A DNA stretch of 64,000 nucleotides from Actinomycetospora straminea (GCF_028737255.1 NZ_JAQZAN010000005.1:186001-250000), one strand, 5' to 3'. Counted from the stretch's first letter, positions 34,591 through 44,143 are shown. The notes: a model not told the origin generated them from the letters alone. Translations and numbers: made by a program.

Positions 34591-35682
34591 ATGGACGAGA
34601 TGATCGACGGGGCCGTTGTCGGACAGCTCGCGCGGCTGCTGAGGCAGGTCGGCGTCGAGCCGACGGCGCTCGAGGCGTGTCGCGTCGCGGATCAGAAGCT
34701 CCGTCGACGGGTCGACGTCGTGCGGGATGCCCTCCTGGTCGATCTCCCTCCGGGGTACGACGAGGCGGCCGCGATGGTGCGCGCGGCGTTCGAGGACGAG
34801 ACGTTCACCGGCTGGATGCTGTGGCCGGTCTCGGAGGCCGTCGTCGACCGGACCCTGGCGTCGGGGTCCGCGCGGAGCTTCGACGACGCGCTGAACGTCC
34901 TCGCCCTGCTCACCACCCGGTTGTCCGGCGAGTTCGCCATCCGCAGGATGCTCGACGCCCGGCTCGAGCGGACGCTCGAGGTGGCCGCGGCATGGACGCG
35001 GAACCCGGATTTGCACGTGCGCCGACTCGCGAGCGAGGGGACGCGCTCCCACCTGCCGTGGGCCCGGGGCGTCCCCGAGCTGGTCCGCCGGCCCGGGGTC
35101 ACCCGCGCCGTCGTCGACGCGCTCTACACCGACGAGTCGGAGTACGTGCGCCGGTCGGTGGCCAACCACGTCAACGACCTCGCGCGAGACGATCCCGACC
35201 TCGCGGCCGACATCGTGGCGGGCTGGCTGGACCACCCGGACGAGAACACGCCTCGTGTTGCCCGTCACGCGATGCGCACGTTGATCAAGAAGGGCCATCC
35301 GAGAGCCCTCGAGCTGATGGGGTTCGAGGGCTCCGATTTCCAGGTGGACGGACCGTCGGTCATCGAGCACGACGTCCCCGTGGGCGCGGAGGTCCGGTTC
35401 ACCGCGCGGATCACCAACACCGGAACCGTCGCGGCGCGGACCGCGATCGACTACATCATGTACTTCCGGAAAGCGCGCGGGGTGCTGCGACCCAAGGTGT
35501 TCAAGATCATGTCTCGGTCGATCGCACCGGCTGAAACGGTCCTCGTCGACACGTCGTACTCGTTCCGGGCTCGGACGACCCGGGCCTTCCACCTCGGCGA
35601 ACACGCAATCGAGCTGCAGGTCAACGGGCGACCCTACGGCCGCGACACCTTTCGACTCATGGACCCGGAGGAGATGTCGTGA
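34591..35682 (+). CDS. AlkC-like DNA alkylation repair glycosylase (HEAT repeats plus Ig-like domain)
   Basis: A 363-residue protein of the AlkC/AlkD HEAT-like repeat glycosylases, which excise positively charged N3-/N7-alkylated bases without flipping them out. The block LASEGTRSHLPWARGVPEL, then SEYVRRSVANHVNDLARD and ARHAMRTLIKKGHPRALELMGF, is characteristic. The last ~100 residues are beta-rich (EVRFTARITNTGTVAARTAIDY) and fit the immunoglobulin-like domain described for AlkC. Start ATG 34591 is 14 bp after merR; GTG 34582 is an alternative. It overlaps the following ATL gene (GTGA). Confidence 0.88.
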   Translation: MDEMIDGAVVGQLARLLRQVGVEPTALEACRVADQKLRRRVDVVRDALLVDLPPGYDEAAAMVRAAFEDETFTGWMLWPVSEAVVDRTLASGSARSFDDALNVLALLTTRLSGEFAIRRMLDARLERTLEVAAAWTRNPDLHVRRLASEGTRSHLPWARGVPELVRRPGVTRAVVDALYTDESEYVRRSVANHVNDLARDDPDLAADIVAGWLDHPDENTPRVARHAMRTLIKKGHPRALELMGFEGSDFQVDGPSVIEHDVPVGAEVRFTARITNTGTVAARTAIDYIMYFRKARGVLRPKVFKIMSRSIAPAETVLVDTSYSFRARTTRAFHLGEHAIELQVNGRPYGRDTFRLMDPEEMS

Positions 35683-36119
35683 CTGCGATGGAGCAGATTC
35701 TCGCGATCGTGGAGTCGATACCGGCGGGGCGGGTGACGACCTACGGGTCGATCGCCGACGTCGTCGAGGGCGCGACCGCGCGCAGCGTGGGTCACGCGCT
35801 CAGGACTGATGGTCATGCTGTGCCGTGGTGGCGTGTTGTCACCGCGAGCGGTCGTCCCGCTCCTGGTGCCGAGCACGCCGCGTACGAGCGTTTCCTCGAG
35901 GAGAAGACCCCTGTGGACACGGCCGACGACGGGACCTACTCGGTCGACGTCGCGGCTGCGATATGGCACATCCCGAGTTCACCATCCCTTTCTGCGGGTC
36001 GGAGCGGGGCGGTTCGTGCTGAGGACGAGACCGGAGGCGCAACGAGTACACGCACCCGGCAGACCAGGGAGCGGCAAGAGATGATCGAACCGCGGCTGGG
36101 CGGGCGCTGCACACGTTGA
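35679..36119 (+). CDS. Alkyltransferase-like protein (ATL, MGMT family without the acceptor Cys)
   Basis: A 146-residue protein. Residues 4-98 form the DNA-binding domain of O6-alkylguanine-DNA alkyltransferases (IPAGRVTTYGSIADVV). The acceptor motif PCHR is PWWR, the hallmark of ATL proteins, which bind O6-alkylguanine and hand it to nucleotide excision repair instead of removing the alkyl group. About 40 residues after residue 98 are not family-like and are rich in Arg, Ser and Thr; family members end near 100. The tail may be read-through into sequence joined by recombination. The GTG 35679 start is coupled to the alkC-like gene; GGAGGAG lies upstream. Confidence 0.88.
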   Translation: MTAMEQILAIVESIPAGRVTTYGSIADVVEGATARSVGHALRTDGHAVPWWRVVTASGRPAPGAEHAAYERFLEEKTPVDTADDGTYSVDVAAAIWHIPSSPSLSAGRSGAVRAEDETGGATSTRTRQTRERQEMIEPRLGGRCTR

Positions 36120-36599
36120 TCGCACACCGTGCCGCATTCGGCCGCTGTGGAGTGGTCATGGGGGCGATCGAGGGGCCGACCTCTGGAGGCCGCCGGCGGC
36201 GCAGACAACGTGTGGGTATGGGAGGTAGTGCAGGAGGAACCGAATCCACGGCTCCCCCTACCGCCCTGTTGGTGTTCGTCGTCGTCGGCCGCGCACATGC
36301 CGGCCATGGCGGCCGAACCGTGAACTCCGTCAACGGATGTGACGGGAGTCGGCGACGAGCACCGCCGTCATCTCGTACCACGTCCGGATACGTACGATCG
36401 TTTCGGCGCAGGTTCTCGCTGGTCACAGTGGGTGGAAACGAAGGGAATCGACCACGTCGACCAGGGCCTCTACCAGCACCAACGTCCTCGCGAGACGTCA
36501 CTTCGTGCTCACAGAGCACGCCACTGACCCTCGTTTCGTGTCACGAGGCGTGTCACGTGTGTGTCTCAACAGGTTCTCGCCCGCGTGGAAGCCGGCCGA
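36120..36599. other. Gene-free stretch with att-like repeat D
   Basis: No supported gene between the convergent ATL and GntR genes. It holds repeat D (36373-36559). Short open frames on both strands lack domains and ribosome-binding sites. Confidence 0.6.
36373..36559 (-). repeat. tRNA-Ala remnant with both flanks conserved, copy D
   Basis: Only 19 bp of tRNA 3' end remain (36433-36451); relative to copy C, about 33 bp are missing before the shared arm resumes. The arm ends in CGTGTCACGAGGCGTGTCACG. The other side matches the flank of the intact tRNA-Ala: GGTCACAGTGGGTGG next to it, and TCGTACCACGTCCGGATACG 60 bp away, against TCGTGCCACGTCCGGGCACG 59 bp from the intact tRNA. Equal spacing on both sides indicates a complete attachment-site region. 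Confidence 0.75.
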
Positions 36600-37400
36600 T
36601 CAGGCCGTGCCGGCGCGCTCGCTCCGGATGATGCCGACGGTGTCGAGGATGTGCCGCTTCATGTGCAACGCGGCGGCGTCCGGGTCCTGCTCGTGCAGCG
36701 CGGCGCGGACGGCTTCGTGGTCAGCATGGCGCTGTTCGAGGGCACTGTGGAGCGGTAGGTCCGAGGGGCCGGTGTTGATGAGGAAGTCGCTGAGGTCCCA
36801 GAGGCGCGCGGCGTAGTCGACGATGATTCGCGAGTGGGCCATGGTGTGGATGACGCCGTGGTACTCCCGGTTGGCGACGCGGTAGCCGTGGGACCTCGCT
36901 GCGGGGTCGTCGTCGTGGGTGAGGGCCTCGATGCGGGCGCCGACCGTGTCGAGCTCACGGAGCTGAGCCTCGGTACGGCGGGTAGCCGCCAGGCCGGCGG
37001 CGGTCGACTCGACGCTGGCGAAGAGCTCGAAGAAGTCGTCGATCTCCTCGGGGGCGTAGCGGGCCACCTCGACCCCGACCTGGGGAATGATCTCGACGAG
37101 ACCGTCGATCGACAGACGCCGTAGCGCGTCCATGACCGGTTGCTTGCTGACTCCGTGCGCCTGGGCGATCTGCTCTACCGAGAGGCGCTCGCCGGCCTCG
37201 TGGTCGCCCTCGAGCAGGCTCTCCTTGATCCCGTCGTAGACCACCGACGAAAGCCGGGAGCCCGTGGGGCGTCGACCACCCGTCGTTGCTGAGGCCAGCC
37301 TCGGGCGCCGGGTCGAGCCCGGTGACGGCGAGGGATCAGGAACGCTCACGAGCCCACCGTAGCGACGACCGAAGGCCGGTTCGGTGTCATCGGCAGGCAT
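36600..37400 (-). CDS. GntR-family (FadR/FCD) transcriptional regulator
   Basis: A 266-residue regulator. The winged helix-turn-helix lies at about residues 50-110 (EQIAQAHGVSKQPVMDALRRLSIDGLVEIIPQVGV) and an all-helical FCD ligand-binding domain fills the rest. FCD regulators typically bind small carboxylic acids. It is divergent from the meta-cleavage operon, with about 120 bp between starts, so it is probably its regulator. I chose ATG 37400, 5 nt after GAGGAG; the open frame extends to 37463 without support. The first ~45 residues are Pro/Ser/Arg-rich and unconserved. Confidence 0.9.
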   Translation of the reverse strand: MPADDTEPAFGRRYGGLVSVPDPSPSPGSTRRPRLASATTGGRRPTGSRLSSVVYDGIKESLLEGDHEAGERLSVEQIAQAHGVSKQPVMDALRRLSIDGLVEIIPQVGVEVARYAPEEIDDFFELFASVESTAAGLAATRRTEAQLRELDTVGARIEALTHDDDPAARSHGYRVANREYHGVIHTMAHSRIIVDYAARLWDLSDFLINTGPSDLPLHSALEQRHADHEAVRAALHEQDPDAAALHMKRHILDTVGIIRSERAGTA

Positions 37401-37522
37401 CGCGGCTCCTCGCAACGTGGGGGTTGTAGGCCTGGAGAGGCCCGCGCTACCTTGCATTGGCACGCTAGCATTTCAGCTGCTCGACGGGGAGCGTTCGGCT
37501 CCCGTTTGTGGAGGTGGCCGCC

Positions 37523-38518
37523 ATGGCATTGGCGCTGTGCGCGATGTCCCACTCGCCGTTGCTGAGCCTCAACGAGCCTCGCAGCGAGGTGCGGGCGCGG
37601 GTGGACGTGGCCCGCGAAGAGGCCCGGGCGTTCGTCACCGCCTACGAGCCGGACCTGGTGGTCGTGATCGGCCCGGACCACTACAACGGCTTCTTCTACG
37701 ACCTGATGCCGCCGTTCTGCATCGGCACCGCGGCGACCTCGATCGGCGACTACGACACCGTCGCCGGCCCGCTGCCGGTCGAGCACGACACCGCCCTGGC
37801 GATGGCCGGCGCGGTGCTCGACGCCGAGGTCGACGTCGCGGTCTCCGAGCGGATGAAGGTCGACCACGGGCTGGTCCAGCCCCTGGAGTTCCTCTTCGGT
37901 AGCTTCCACCGCTGCCCGCCGGTGATCCCGGTGTTCATCAACGGGGTGGCAGTACCGCTGGGACCGGCGCGCCGTGCCCGCCTGTTGGGCGACGCGATAG
38001 GCGGTTTCGCCGCCGGTCTGGACCGCCGCGTGCTGCTGCTCGCCTCCGGCGGCCTGTCGCACGACCCGCCGGTCCCCCAGCTCGCCTCGGCCACCCCCGA
38101 GGTGGCCGAGGGCCTGATCGACGGCCGCAACCCGACCCCGGAAGCGCGTGCCGCTCGGCAGGAGCGCGTGATCGTCGCGGGTCAGCGCTTCGCCGAGGAC
38201 CCCACGACGCTGCAGGACCTCAACCCGGAGTGGGACCAGCTCGTCCTCGACACCCTGGTCTCGGGCCGCCTCGCCGACGTGGACCGCTGGACCAACGCCT
38301 GGTTCCAGGAGCAGGCCGGCAACTCCTCGCACGAGGTCCGCACCTGGATCGCGGCCTACGCCGCGCTCGCCGCCGCCGGCCCCTACGAGGTCGGCACCCG
38401 CTTCTACGAACCGATCCGCGAGTGGATCGCCGGGTTCGCGGTCACCACCGCCACCCCGACCGCCGGCCAGGCCCACCTAGCCATGGCCAGGGCCCACAGC
38501 ACCACCACCGGCGCCTGA
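37523..38518 (+). CDS. mhpB: Class III extradiol dioxygenase, MhpB-like
   Basis: A 331-residue homologue of 2,3-dihydroxyphenylpropionate 1,2-dioxygenase, which cleaves a 3-substituted catechol next to the hydroxyls with Fe(II) and O2. Metal-site and catalytic histidines are visible in MSHSPLL (near 10) and GPDHYNGFFYD (near 55). Further family landmarks are MKVDHGLVQPLEFLF and ASGGLSHDPP. Start ATG 37523 is preceded by GGAGGTGG; GTG 37508 would place the start inside that site. It opens the nine-gene operon. The natural side chain is unknown, so the gene name marks the family and not a proven substrate. Confidence 0.9.
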   Translation: MALALCAMSHSPLLSLNEPRSEVRARVDVAREEARAFVTAYEPDLVVVIGPDHYNGFFYDLMPPFCIGTAATSIGDYDTVAGPLPVEHDTALAMAGAVLDAEVDVAVSERMKVDHGLVQPLEFLFGSFHRCPPVIPVFINGVAVPLGPARRARLLGDAIGGFAAGLDRRVLLLASGGLSHDPPVPQLASATPEVAEGLIDGRNPTPEARAARQERVIVAGQRFAEDPTTLQDLNPEWDQLVLDTLVSGRLADVDRWTNAWFQEQAGNSSHEVRTWIAAYAALAAAGPYEVGTRFYEPIREWIAGFAVTTATPTAGQAHLAMARAHSTTTGA

Positions 38519-38580
38519 CGCGCCGATCTCCCATCTCAGGACGGGCCACTCACCACGAGCGGACCGGCGAAGGAGCAGTC

Positions 38581-39654
38581 ATGGAGTTCTGCGTAGGAAC
38601 CTGCGCGAAGATCGACTCGGTCGGGCTCGTGAAGCAGGCCGAAGACGCCGGCGCCACCCACTTCGGCGTCGGAGACGGCCCGCTGCTGTTCTCCGACCCT
38701 TACCAGTACCTGGCCCTGGCCTCCCAGCAGACCTCGACGATCAACCTGGGGACGTGGGTGACCAACCCGCTGACCCGCATCGCCCCGGTCACCGCCAACT
38801 CCCACGCCACCCTCAACGCGTTGGCCCCGGGCCGGACGTTCATGGGCATCGGTACCGCGAACAACGCGCTGCGCTCGATGGGCTCGAAGCCGGCGACGAT
38901 CAAGGACCTCGACCAGGCGATCCGGGTCGGTCAGAAGCTCATGGCCGGCGAGCGGACCGAGTTCACCTGGCGCGGCGAGACCCGCGAGGTGGAGTTCCTC
39001 GACCACAACGGCTATTGGTACAACGACTCCGACCCGATCAAGACCTGGATCGCCGCCGGCGGGCCGCGCGGCCTGCGGCTGGCCGCCCAGACCGCGGACG
39101 TCATCTGCTACTGCCTGGGTCCGCAGCCCGAGATGATCCAGCTGATCCGCCGCGAGATCGACAAGGGCGTCGCCGACGCCGGCCGCCCCCCGGGCTCGGT
39201 GAAGCTGGCCGGGCTGGCGTGGTTCTACCAGCTCGAGAACGGAGAGGACTGGCAGGACGCGGTCGACAACGGCTTCGGCTCGGGCCCGATCAGCTCCTGC
39301 ATCACCAACTCCGGGCTGATGGCCCAGCACGTCGAGGAGCTCGGCCAGCCCATCGTCGATGCCTCCACCAAGGCCGCGATGGCTTACCTCGGTGACCCGA
39401 ACGACCCGAACCCGCCGCACCACCTCGACGTGTGGTCGAAGTACCTGCGCGGCCTCGACCCCTCGCACCGGCCGCTGATCACCAAGGAGCTCGTCGACTA
39501 CTGGTGCCTCTACGGCACCCCCGACCAGCTGCTGGAGAAGACTCAGCTGATGTACGAGAACGGCGTCGACATCGTCTCGGTGTTCATCTCCAACCCGTTC
39601 CGGGCCACCACCGACATCGACAACATCGGCAACTCGATCATCGCTCGCCTCTGA
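38581..39654 (+). CDS. LLM-class oxidoreductase, probably F420-dependent
   Basis: A 357-residue TIM-barrel protein of the luciferase-like superfamily. The segment LGTWVTNPLTRIAPVTANSH followed by LAPGRTFMGIGTANNALRSMG matches the branch that includes methylene-tetrahydromethanopterin reductase and F420-dependent dehydrogenases, rather than two-component FMN monooxygenases. No flavin reductase is nearby, but an NADPH:F420 oxidoreductase is encoded seven genes downstream in the same operon, supporting F420H2 as hydride donor. The reaction is unknown; reduction of an aromatic ring or a side-chain double bond is possible. ATG 38581 follows GAAGGAG. Confidence 0.85.
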   Translation: MEFCVGTCAKIDSVGLVKQAEDAGATHFGVGDGPLLFSDPYQYLALASQQTSTINLGTWVTNPLTRIAPVTANSHATLNALAPGRTFMGIGTANNALRSMGSKPATIKDLDQAIRVGQKLMAGERTEFTWRGETREVEFLDHNGYWYNDSDPIKTWIAAGGPRGLRLAAQTADVICYCLGPQPEMIQLIRREIDKGVADAGRPPGSVKLAGLAWFYQLENGEDWQDAVDNGFGSGPISSCITNSGLMAQHVEELGQPIVDASTKAAMAYLGDPNDPNPPHHLDVWSKYLRGLDPSHRPLITKELVDYWCLYGTPDQLLEKTQLMYENGVDIVSVFISNPFRATTDIDNIGNSIIARL

Positions 39655-39691
39655 GCCGGCCGACCCACCACCAGCAGAAAGAGGTCCGACG

Positions 39692-40306
39692 ATGGAACTC
39701 GACCCCCGCACGACCGCCGTGGTGGCCGTGCACATGATCAACGACGTCGTCACCCACGAGGGCGCCTTCGGGCAGTTCTTCGGCGAGGGCGTGGAGCGCG
39801 GGCAGATCATCCGCCAGGTCGGCCGGCTGCTCGACGCCGCACGCGGCGCCGGCGCCACCCCGGTCTACACCCGCGTGGTGTTCAAGCCTGGTCACCCCGA
39901 CCTCGTCGTCAACTGCCCGCTGCTCGGCGTCGTCGCCCAGACCGGCGCGGTCGAGGACGGCAAGCCCGGAGCCGAGATCGTCCCCGAGCTCACTCCGCAG
40001 GCCGGCGAGCACGTCGTCGACCACCAGCGCCTCACCGGCTTCCACGGCACCGAGCTCGACGTCCTGCTGCGCGGCAAGGGCATCACGACCGTCGTGCTCG
40101 CCGGTGTCGCCACCAACGTCTCGGTCGAGGGCACCGCCCGCGAGGCAGTCAACCTCGGCTACCGCACCATCGTCGTCTCCGACGCCTGCTCCGCGGCCTC
40201 CGATGAGGCCCACCAGGCCACCCTCGACACCTTCGGCCTGCTGGGCGAGGTCGTCACGGTCAACGAGGTCGAGGCGGCGCTGGAGAGGGCGGCGGTGCCG
40301 GCGTGA
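39692..40306 (+). CDS. Isochorismatase-fold protein with a replaced Asp-Lys-Cys triad
   Basis: A 204-residue protein with the fold landmarks of cysteine hydrolases (AVVAVHMINDVV, RLTGFHGTELDVLL, VLAGVATNVSVEGTAR). All three catalytic positions differ: the Asp of the usual DxQND strand is His14, the Lys before the xxxSAF segment is His111, and the nucleophilic Cys of ATNVC is Ser144. The gene is otherwise intact, with a start at 39692 after AGAAAGAGG and coupling to the next gene (GTGA), so it looks maintained. It may be a non-catalytic partner, or use Ser/His chemistry. Its substrate is not predictable. Confidence 0.85.
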   Translation: MELDPRTTAVVAVHMINDVVTHEGAFGQFFGEGVERGQIIRQVGRLLDAARGAGATPVYTRVVFKPGHPDLVVNCPLLGVVAQTGAVEDGKPGAEIVPELTPQAGEHVVDHQRLTGFHGTELDVLLRGKGITTVVLAGVATNVSVEGTAREAVNLGYRTIVVSDACSAASDEAHQATLDTFGLLGEVVTVNEVEAALERAAVPA

Positions 40307-41175
40307 CCGCAGCGGACACCGAGAAGCTCTCCATCTGGAACACCCTCAAGCTCGTCCCGCACACGGTGCGGTGGGTCCAGGTCGGCGACTGGGACACCCG
40401 TGTCCTCGAAGCCGGTCAGGGCAACCCGGAAGCGCTCGTGCTCATGCACGGCACCGGTGGGCACCTCGAGGCCTACACCCACAACATCGCCCGCTTCGCC
40501 GAGCGCTACCACGTCATCGCCTACGACTTCCCCGGTCACGGCGGCACGACTCACGCCAAGGTCGACCTCGAGCTCGACACCTACGTCGAGCACCTCGCCG
40601 GACTACTCGACGAGCTGGGTGTCGAGAAGGCCCACCTGAATGGGGAGTCCCTCGGCGGCTGGGTGGCGATCAAGTTCGCCGCCGCCCACCCGCAGCGGGT
40701 GGCCAAGAGCGTGCTCAACACCCCGGGCGGCACCATGGCCACCCCCGAGGTCATGGAGCGCATCCGCAGCCTGTCCCAGGCCGCGGCCGACGACCCGACC
40801 CCTGAGCAGGTGCGGGCCCGGCTCGAGTGGCTGATGGCCGACAACGCCACCGTCACCGACGAGCTCGTCGACGTCCGACGCACCCTCTACGCCCGCCCCG
40901 GCTACGCCGAGTCCGCCCGGCACATCCTGTGCCTCCAGGACCCCGACATTCGCCGCCGCAACATGGTCACCGACGAGGACCTCGCCGCCGTGCCCGGACC
41001 GACCCTCGTGGTCTGGACCAGCGACGACCCGTCCGGACCGGCCAAGACCGGCATGGACATGGCCGAGAAGATCCCTGACGCACGGTTCGAGGTCATCACC
41101 GGGGCCGGCCACTGGCCCCAGTGGGAGCAGTCCGAGCACTTCACCGACCTCGTCCTGGCGTTCCTCGAGGACTGA
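40303..41175 (+). CDS. mhpC: Alpha/beta hydrolase, MhpC-like meta-cleavage product hydrolase
   Basis: A 290-residue serine hydrolase that cleaves the C-C bond of the ring-fission product, releasing 2-hydroxypenta-2,4-dienoate and an acid. The nucleophile elbow GESLGG, oxyanion region LMHGTGGH and catalytic His in GAGHWPQWE are visible; the acid is probably in VVWTSDDPSGP. Operon order (dioxygenase before, hydratase after) matches mhp/hpp-type pathways. The start GTG 40303 is coupled to the isochorismatase-like gene. Confidence 0.88.
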   Translation: MTAADTEKLSIWNTLKLVPHTVRWVQVGDWDTRVLEAGQGNPEALVLMHGTGGHLEAYTHNIARFAERYHVIAYDFPGHGGTTHAKVDLELDTYVEHLAGLLDELGVEKAHLNGESLGGWVAIKFAAAHPQRVAKSVLNTPGGTMATPEVMERIRSLSQAAADDPTPEQVRARLEWLMADNATVTDELVDVRRTLYARPGYAESARHILCLQDPDIRRRNMVTDEDLAAVPGPTLVVWTSDDPSGPAKTGMDMAEKIPDARFEVITGAGHWPQWEQSEHFTDLVLAFLED

Positions 41176-41259
41176 CCAGGACCCGCCCGTCCCCGGTCGC
41201 TCCACACCGGGGACTGGCCGCGCCGGTCCCACCCGATATCTGTCAGGAAGGACGCCTCG

Positions 41260-42141
41260 GTGTCGTCCCCCAGCTCCGCCGCGCATGTCGACCAGGCCGC
41301 CGTCCTGGACGCGGCCGCCCGACTGATCTCGGCCGCCGACGAGCGCCGGCCGTGCCCGCCGGTGCGCGACCTGATCGGGCGCGACGACGTGCGCGCCGCC
41401 TACGCGGTCCAGAGCGTCCTCCACGAGCGCGCACTGGCTGCCGGACGGCGCGTCGCGGGCCGCAAGATCGGTCTCACCGCGCCGGCCGTCCAGGCCCAGC
41501 TCGGAGTCGATCAGCCCGACTTCGGCGTGCTCTACGCCGACATGGACGTCACCGCCGACGCCACGCGCAGCGGCGTGGAGACCACGAGGCTGCTGCAACC
41601 CAAGATCGAGGCCGAAGTCGCGTTCGTGCTGGCAAAGGACCTGCACAGCCCCACCGCGGACGGGACCTTCCGAGCCGAGGAGCTGGCCGACGCCATCGCC
41701 GCGGTGGTCCCGGCGCTGGAGATCGTGGACTCTCGCGTAGCCGGGTGGGACATCTCCTTCGGGGACACGGTCGCCGACAACGCTTCGTCCGGGCTCTACG
41801 TGCTCGGCACTGACCGTGCAGAGCCTGACCTCTTTGGGCCCGACCTCGACGCCGGCCTCGCCGCAGTGTCGATGACCATGATGCGCGGCGACGCGGCCGA
41901 TGCGGAGCAGGTCTCCGCCGGACACGGCGCCGACTGCCTGGGCAGCCCGCTCCGGGCACTGGCCTGGCTCGCCAGTACGGCCGTCCGCTTCGGCGACCCG
42001 CTGCGCGCCGGCCAGGTAGTCCTCGCCGGCGCCCTCGGACCGATGGTGCCGGTCGCCGCCGGCGACACCTTCCGGGCCGACATCACCGGCCTGGGCTCCG
42101 TCGCCGCCCGCTTCACCCCCTCCTCCCGGGAGCACTCATGA
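41260..42141 (+). CDS. mhpD: 2-keto-4-pentenoate hydratase
   Basis: A 293-residue member of the 2-oxopent-4-enoate hydratase family that adds water to 2-hydroxypenta-2,4-dienoate to give 4-hydroxy-2-oxopentanoate. The segments [36 protein letters not shown] (acidic metal ligands) and [17 protein letters not shown] are characteristic. GTG 41260 follows AGGAAGGA. It is about 20 residues longer at the N-terminus than E. coli MhpD. Overlaps the next gene by ATGA. Confidence 0.92.
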   Translation: MSSPSSAAHVDQAAVLDAAARLISAADERRPCPPVRDLIGRDDVRAAYAVQSVLHERALAAGRRVAGRKIGLTAPAVQAQLGVDQPDFGVLYADMDVTADATRSGVETTRLLQPKIEAEVAFVLAKDLHSPTADGTFRAEELADAIAAVVPALEIVDSRVAGWDISFGDTVADNASSGLYVLGTDRAEPDLFGPDLDAGLAAVSMTMMRGDAADAEQVSAGHGADCLGSPLRALAWLASTAVRFGDPLRAGQVVLAGALGPMVPVAAGDTFRADITGLGSVAARFTPSSREHS

Positions 42142-43112
42142 CCACCACGAAGGTCGCCATCATCGGCTCGGGCAACATCGGCTCCGATCTCATGCTCAAG
42201 ATCGTTCGGCTCTCCGAGAAGCTCGAGGTCGCGGCACTGGTCGGCATCGACCCCGACTCCGACGGACTCGCCCGGGCCCGGCGCCTCGGCATCGCCGCGG
42301 TCGACACCGGCGCGCAGGGGCTCGTCGAGCTCGAGGGCTTCGACGACATCGACATCGTCTTCGACGCCACGTCCGCCAAGGCGCACGTCGCCAACGCCGA
42401 GCTGCTGCACCCGCACGGCAAGCGCCTGGTCGACCTGACGCCCGCGGCGATCGGCCCCTACGTCGTGCCGCCGGTGAACCTCGAATCGCTGGTCGACGCC
42501 GGAGACGTCACCGACGTCAACATGGTGACCTGCGGCGGCCAGGCCACGATTCCGATCGTCACTGCGATCTCCTCGGTGGCCCCGGTGCCGTACGCCGAGA
42601 TCGTCGCGTCGATCGCCTCGAAGTCCGCCGGCCCCGGCACCCGGGCGAACATCGACGAGTTCACCGAGACCACCGCGGCCGCGATCGAGCACGTCGGCGG
42701 CGCGGAGCGCGGCAAGGCGATCATCGTCCTCAACCCCGCCGACCCGCCGCTGATCATGCGCGACACGGTGCTCTGCCTCGTCGGCGACGCCACGAACCCG
42801 CCGGATGAGCAGGTCCTCGCCGCGGAGATCACGGCAGCGGTCGAGGCGATGGTCAAGACCGTCGCCGAGTACGTGCCCGGCTACCGCCTCAAGCAGGCCG
42901 TCCAGGTCCGGCCCGTCCCCGACGACCAGGCCCTGCACACGCTCATCGGCGAGCACGCCGCCTCCGAGCACCGCCCGACCCACCAGGTGTCGGTGTTCCT
43001 CGAGGTCGAGGGCGCCGCGCACTACCTCCCGGCCTACGCCGGCAACCTCGACATCATGACCTCGGCCGCCCTGCGCGTCGGCGAGGAACTCGCCACCCGG
43101 AGCGCCTCATGA
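42138..43112 (+). CDS. mhpF: Acetaldehyde dehydrogenase (acetylating)
   Basis: A 324-residue enzyme converting acetaldehyde, NAD+ and CoA to acetyl-CoA. The N-terminal Rossmann motif reads [10 protein letters not shown] and the catalytic Cys132 is in [12 protein letters not shown]. It normally forms a channelling complex with the aldolase encoded next. Coupled by ATGA overlaps on both sides. Length and motifs match MhpF/BphJ/DmpF. Confidence 0.95.
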   Translation: MTTTKVAIIGSGNIGSDLMLKIVRLSEKLEVAALVGIDPDSDGLARARRLGIAAVDTGAQGLVELEGFDDIDIVFDATSAKAHVANAELLHPHGKRLVDLTPAAIGPYVVPPVNLESLVDAGDVTDVNMVTCGGQATIPIVTAISSVAPVPYAEIVASIASKSAGPGTRANIDEFTETTAAAIEHVGGAERGKAIIVLNPADPPLIMRDTVLCLVGDATNPPDEQVLAAEITAAVEAMVKTVAEYVPGYRLKQAVQVRPVPDDQALHTLIGEHAASEHRPTHQVSVFLEVEGAAHYLPAYAGNLDIMTSAALRVGEELATRSAS

Positions 43113-44143
43113 GCACCCCGAACCTCTACGTCCAGGACGTGACCCTGCGGGATGGCATGCACGCCATCCGCCACCGCCTCGCCCCCGAGACCGTCGGCAC
43201 CATCACCCGCGCCTTGGCCGACGCCGGCGTCGACGCCATCGAGGTCTCCCACGGCGACGGGCTCGCCGGCGCGAGCCTGACCTACGGGCCCGGCTCGAAC
43301 ACCGACTGGGAATGGATCAGCGCCGCGGCCGAGGCGATCGACGCCGCCGAGAACAGCCCGGTGCTGACCACGCTGCTGCTGCCCGGCATCGGCACCATCG
43401 CCGAGCTGCGTCGCGCCTACGACCTCGGGGTGCGCTCGGTACGGGTCGCCACCCACGCCACCGAGGCCGACGTCGCCGCCCAGCACGTGGCCACCGCCCG
43501 CGAGCTGGGCATGGACGTCTCCGGCTTCCTCATGATGAGCCACATGGCTCCCGCCGAGGAGCTCGCCCGGCAGGCCAAGCTCATGGAGTCCTACGGCGCC
43601 CACTGCGTCTACGTCACCGACTCCGGCGGCCGCCTCACCATGGACGACGTCCGCGACCGCATCCGCGCCTACCGCGACGTCCTCGAGCCGGTCACCCAGA
43701 TCGGCATCCACGCCCACGAGAACCTCTCGCTCTCGGTCGCCAACTCCGTCGTCGCCGTCGAGAACGGCGTCACCCGCGTCGACGCCTCCCTCGCCGGTCA
43801 AGGCGCCGGCGCCGGCAACTGCCCGATCGAGGCCTTCGTCGCCGTCGCGAACATCCACGGCTGGACCCACCGCTGCGACCTGTTCGCCCTGCAGGATGCC
43901 GCCGACGACCTCGTTCGCCCGCTGCAGGACCGGCCGGTGCGTGTCGACCGCGAGACGCTGACCCTCGGCTACGCGGGCGTCTACGGCAGCTTCCTGCGCC
44001 ACGCAGAGAACGCCGCCGCCCACTACGGGCTCGACACCCGCGACATCCTCGCCGAGATCGGACGGCGCGGGCTCGTCGGCGGCCAGGAAGACATGATCGT
44101 CGACGTCGCGCTCGACCTCGTGACCGAGCGGGGTGCCGCATGA
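43109..44143 (+). CDS. mhpE: 4-hydroxy-2-oxovalerate aldolase
   Basis: A 344-residue Mn-dependent class II aldolase of the DRE-TIM family splitting 4-hydroxy-2-oxopentanoate to pyruvate and acetaldehyde. The N-terminal [13 protein letters not shown] carries the catalytic Arg and metal-binding Asp; [10 protein letters not shown] supplies metal-binding histidines; and [14 protein letters not shown] is conserved. The communication domain follows ([26 protein letters not shown]). Coupled to both neighbours by overlapping start and stop codons. Confidence 0.95.
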   Translation: MSTPNLYVQDVTLRDGMHAIRHRLAPETVGTITRALADAGVDAIEVSHGDGLAGASLTYGPGSNTDWEWISAAAEAIDAAENSPVLTTLLLPGIGTIAELRRAYDLGVRSVRVATHATEADVAAQHVATARELGMDVSGFLMMSHMAPAEELARQAKLMESYGAHCVYVTDSGGRLTMDDVRDRIRAYRDVLEPVTQIGIHAHENLSLSVANSVVAVENGVTRVDASLAGQGAGAGNCPIEAFVAVANIHGWTHRCDLFALQDAADDLVRPLQDRPVRVDRETLTLGYAGVYGSFLRHAENAAAHYGLDTRDILAEIGRRGLVGGQEDMIVDVALDLVTERGAA

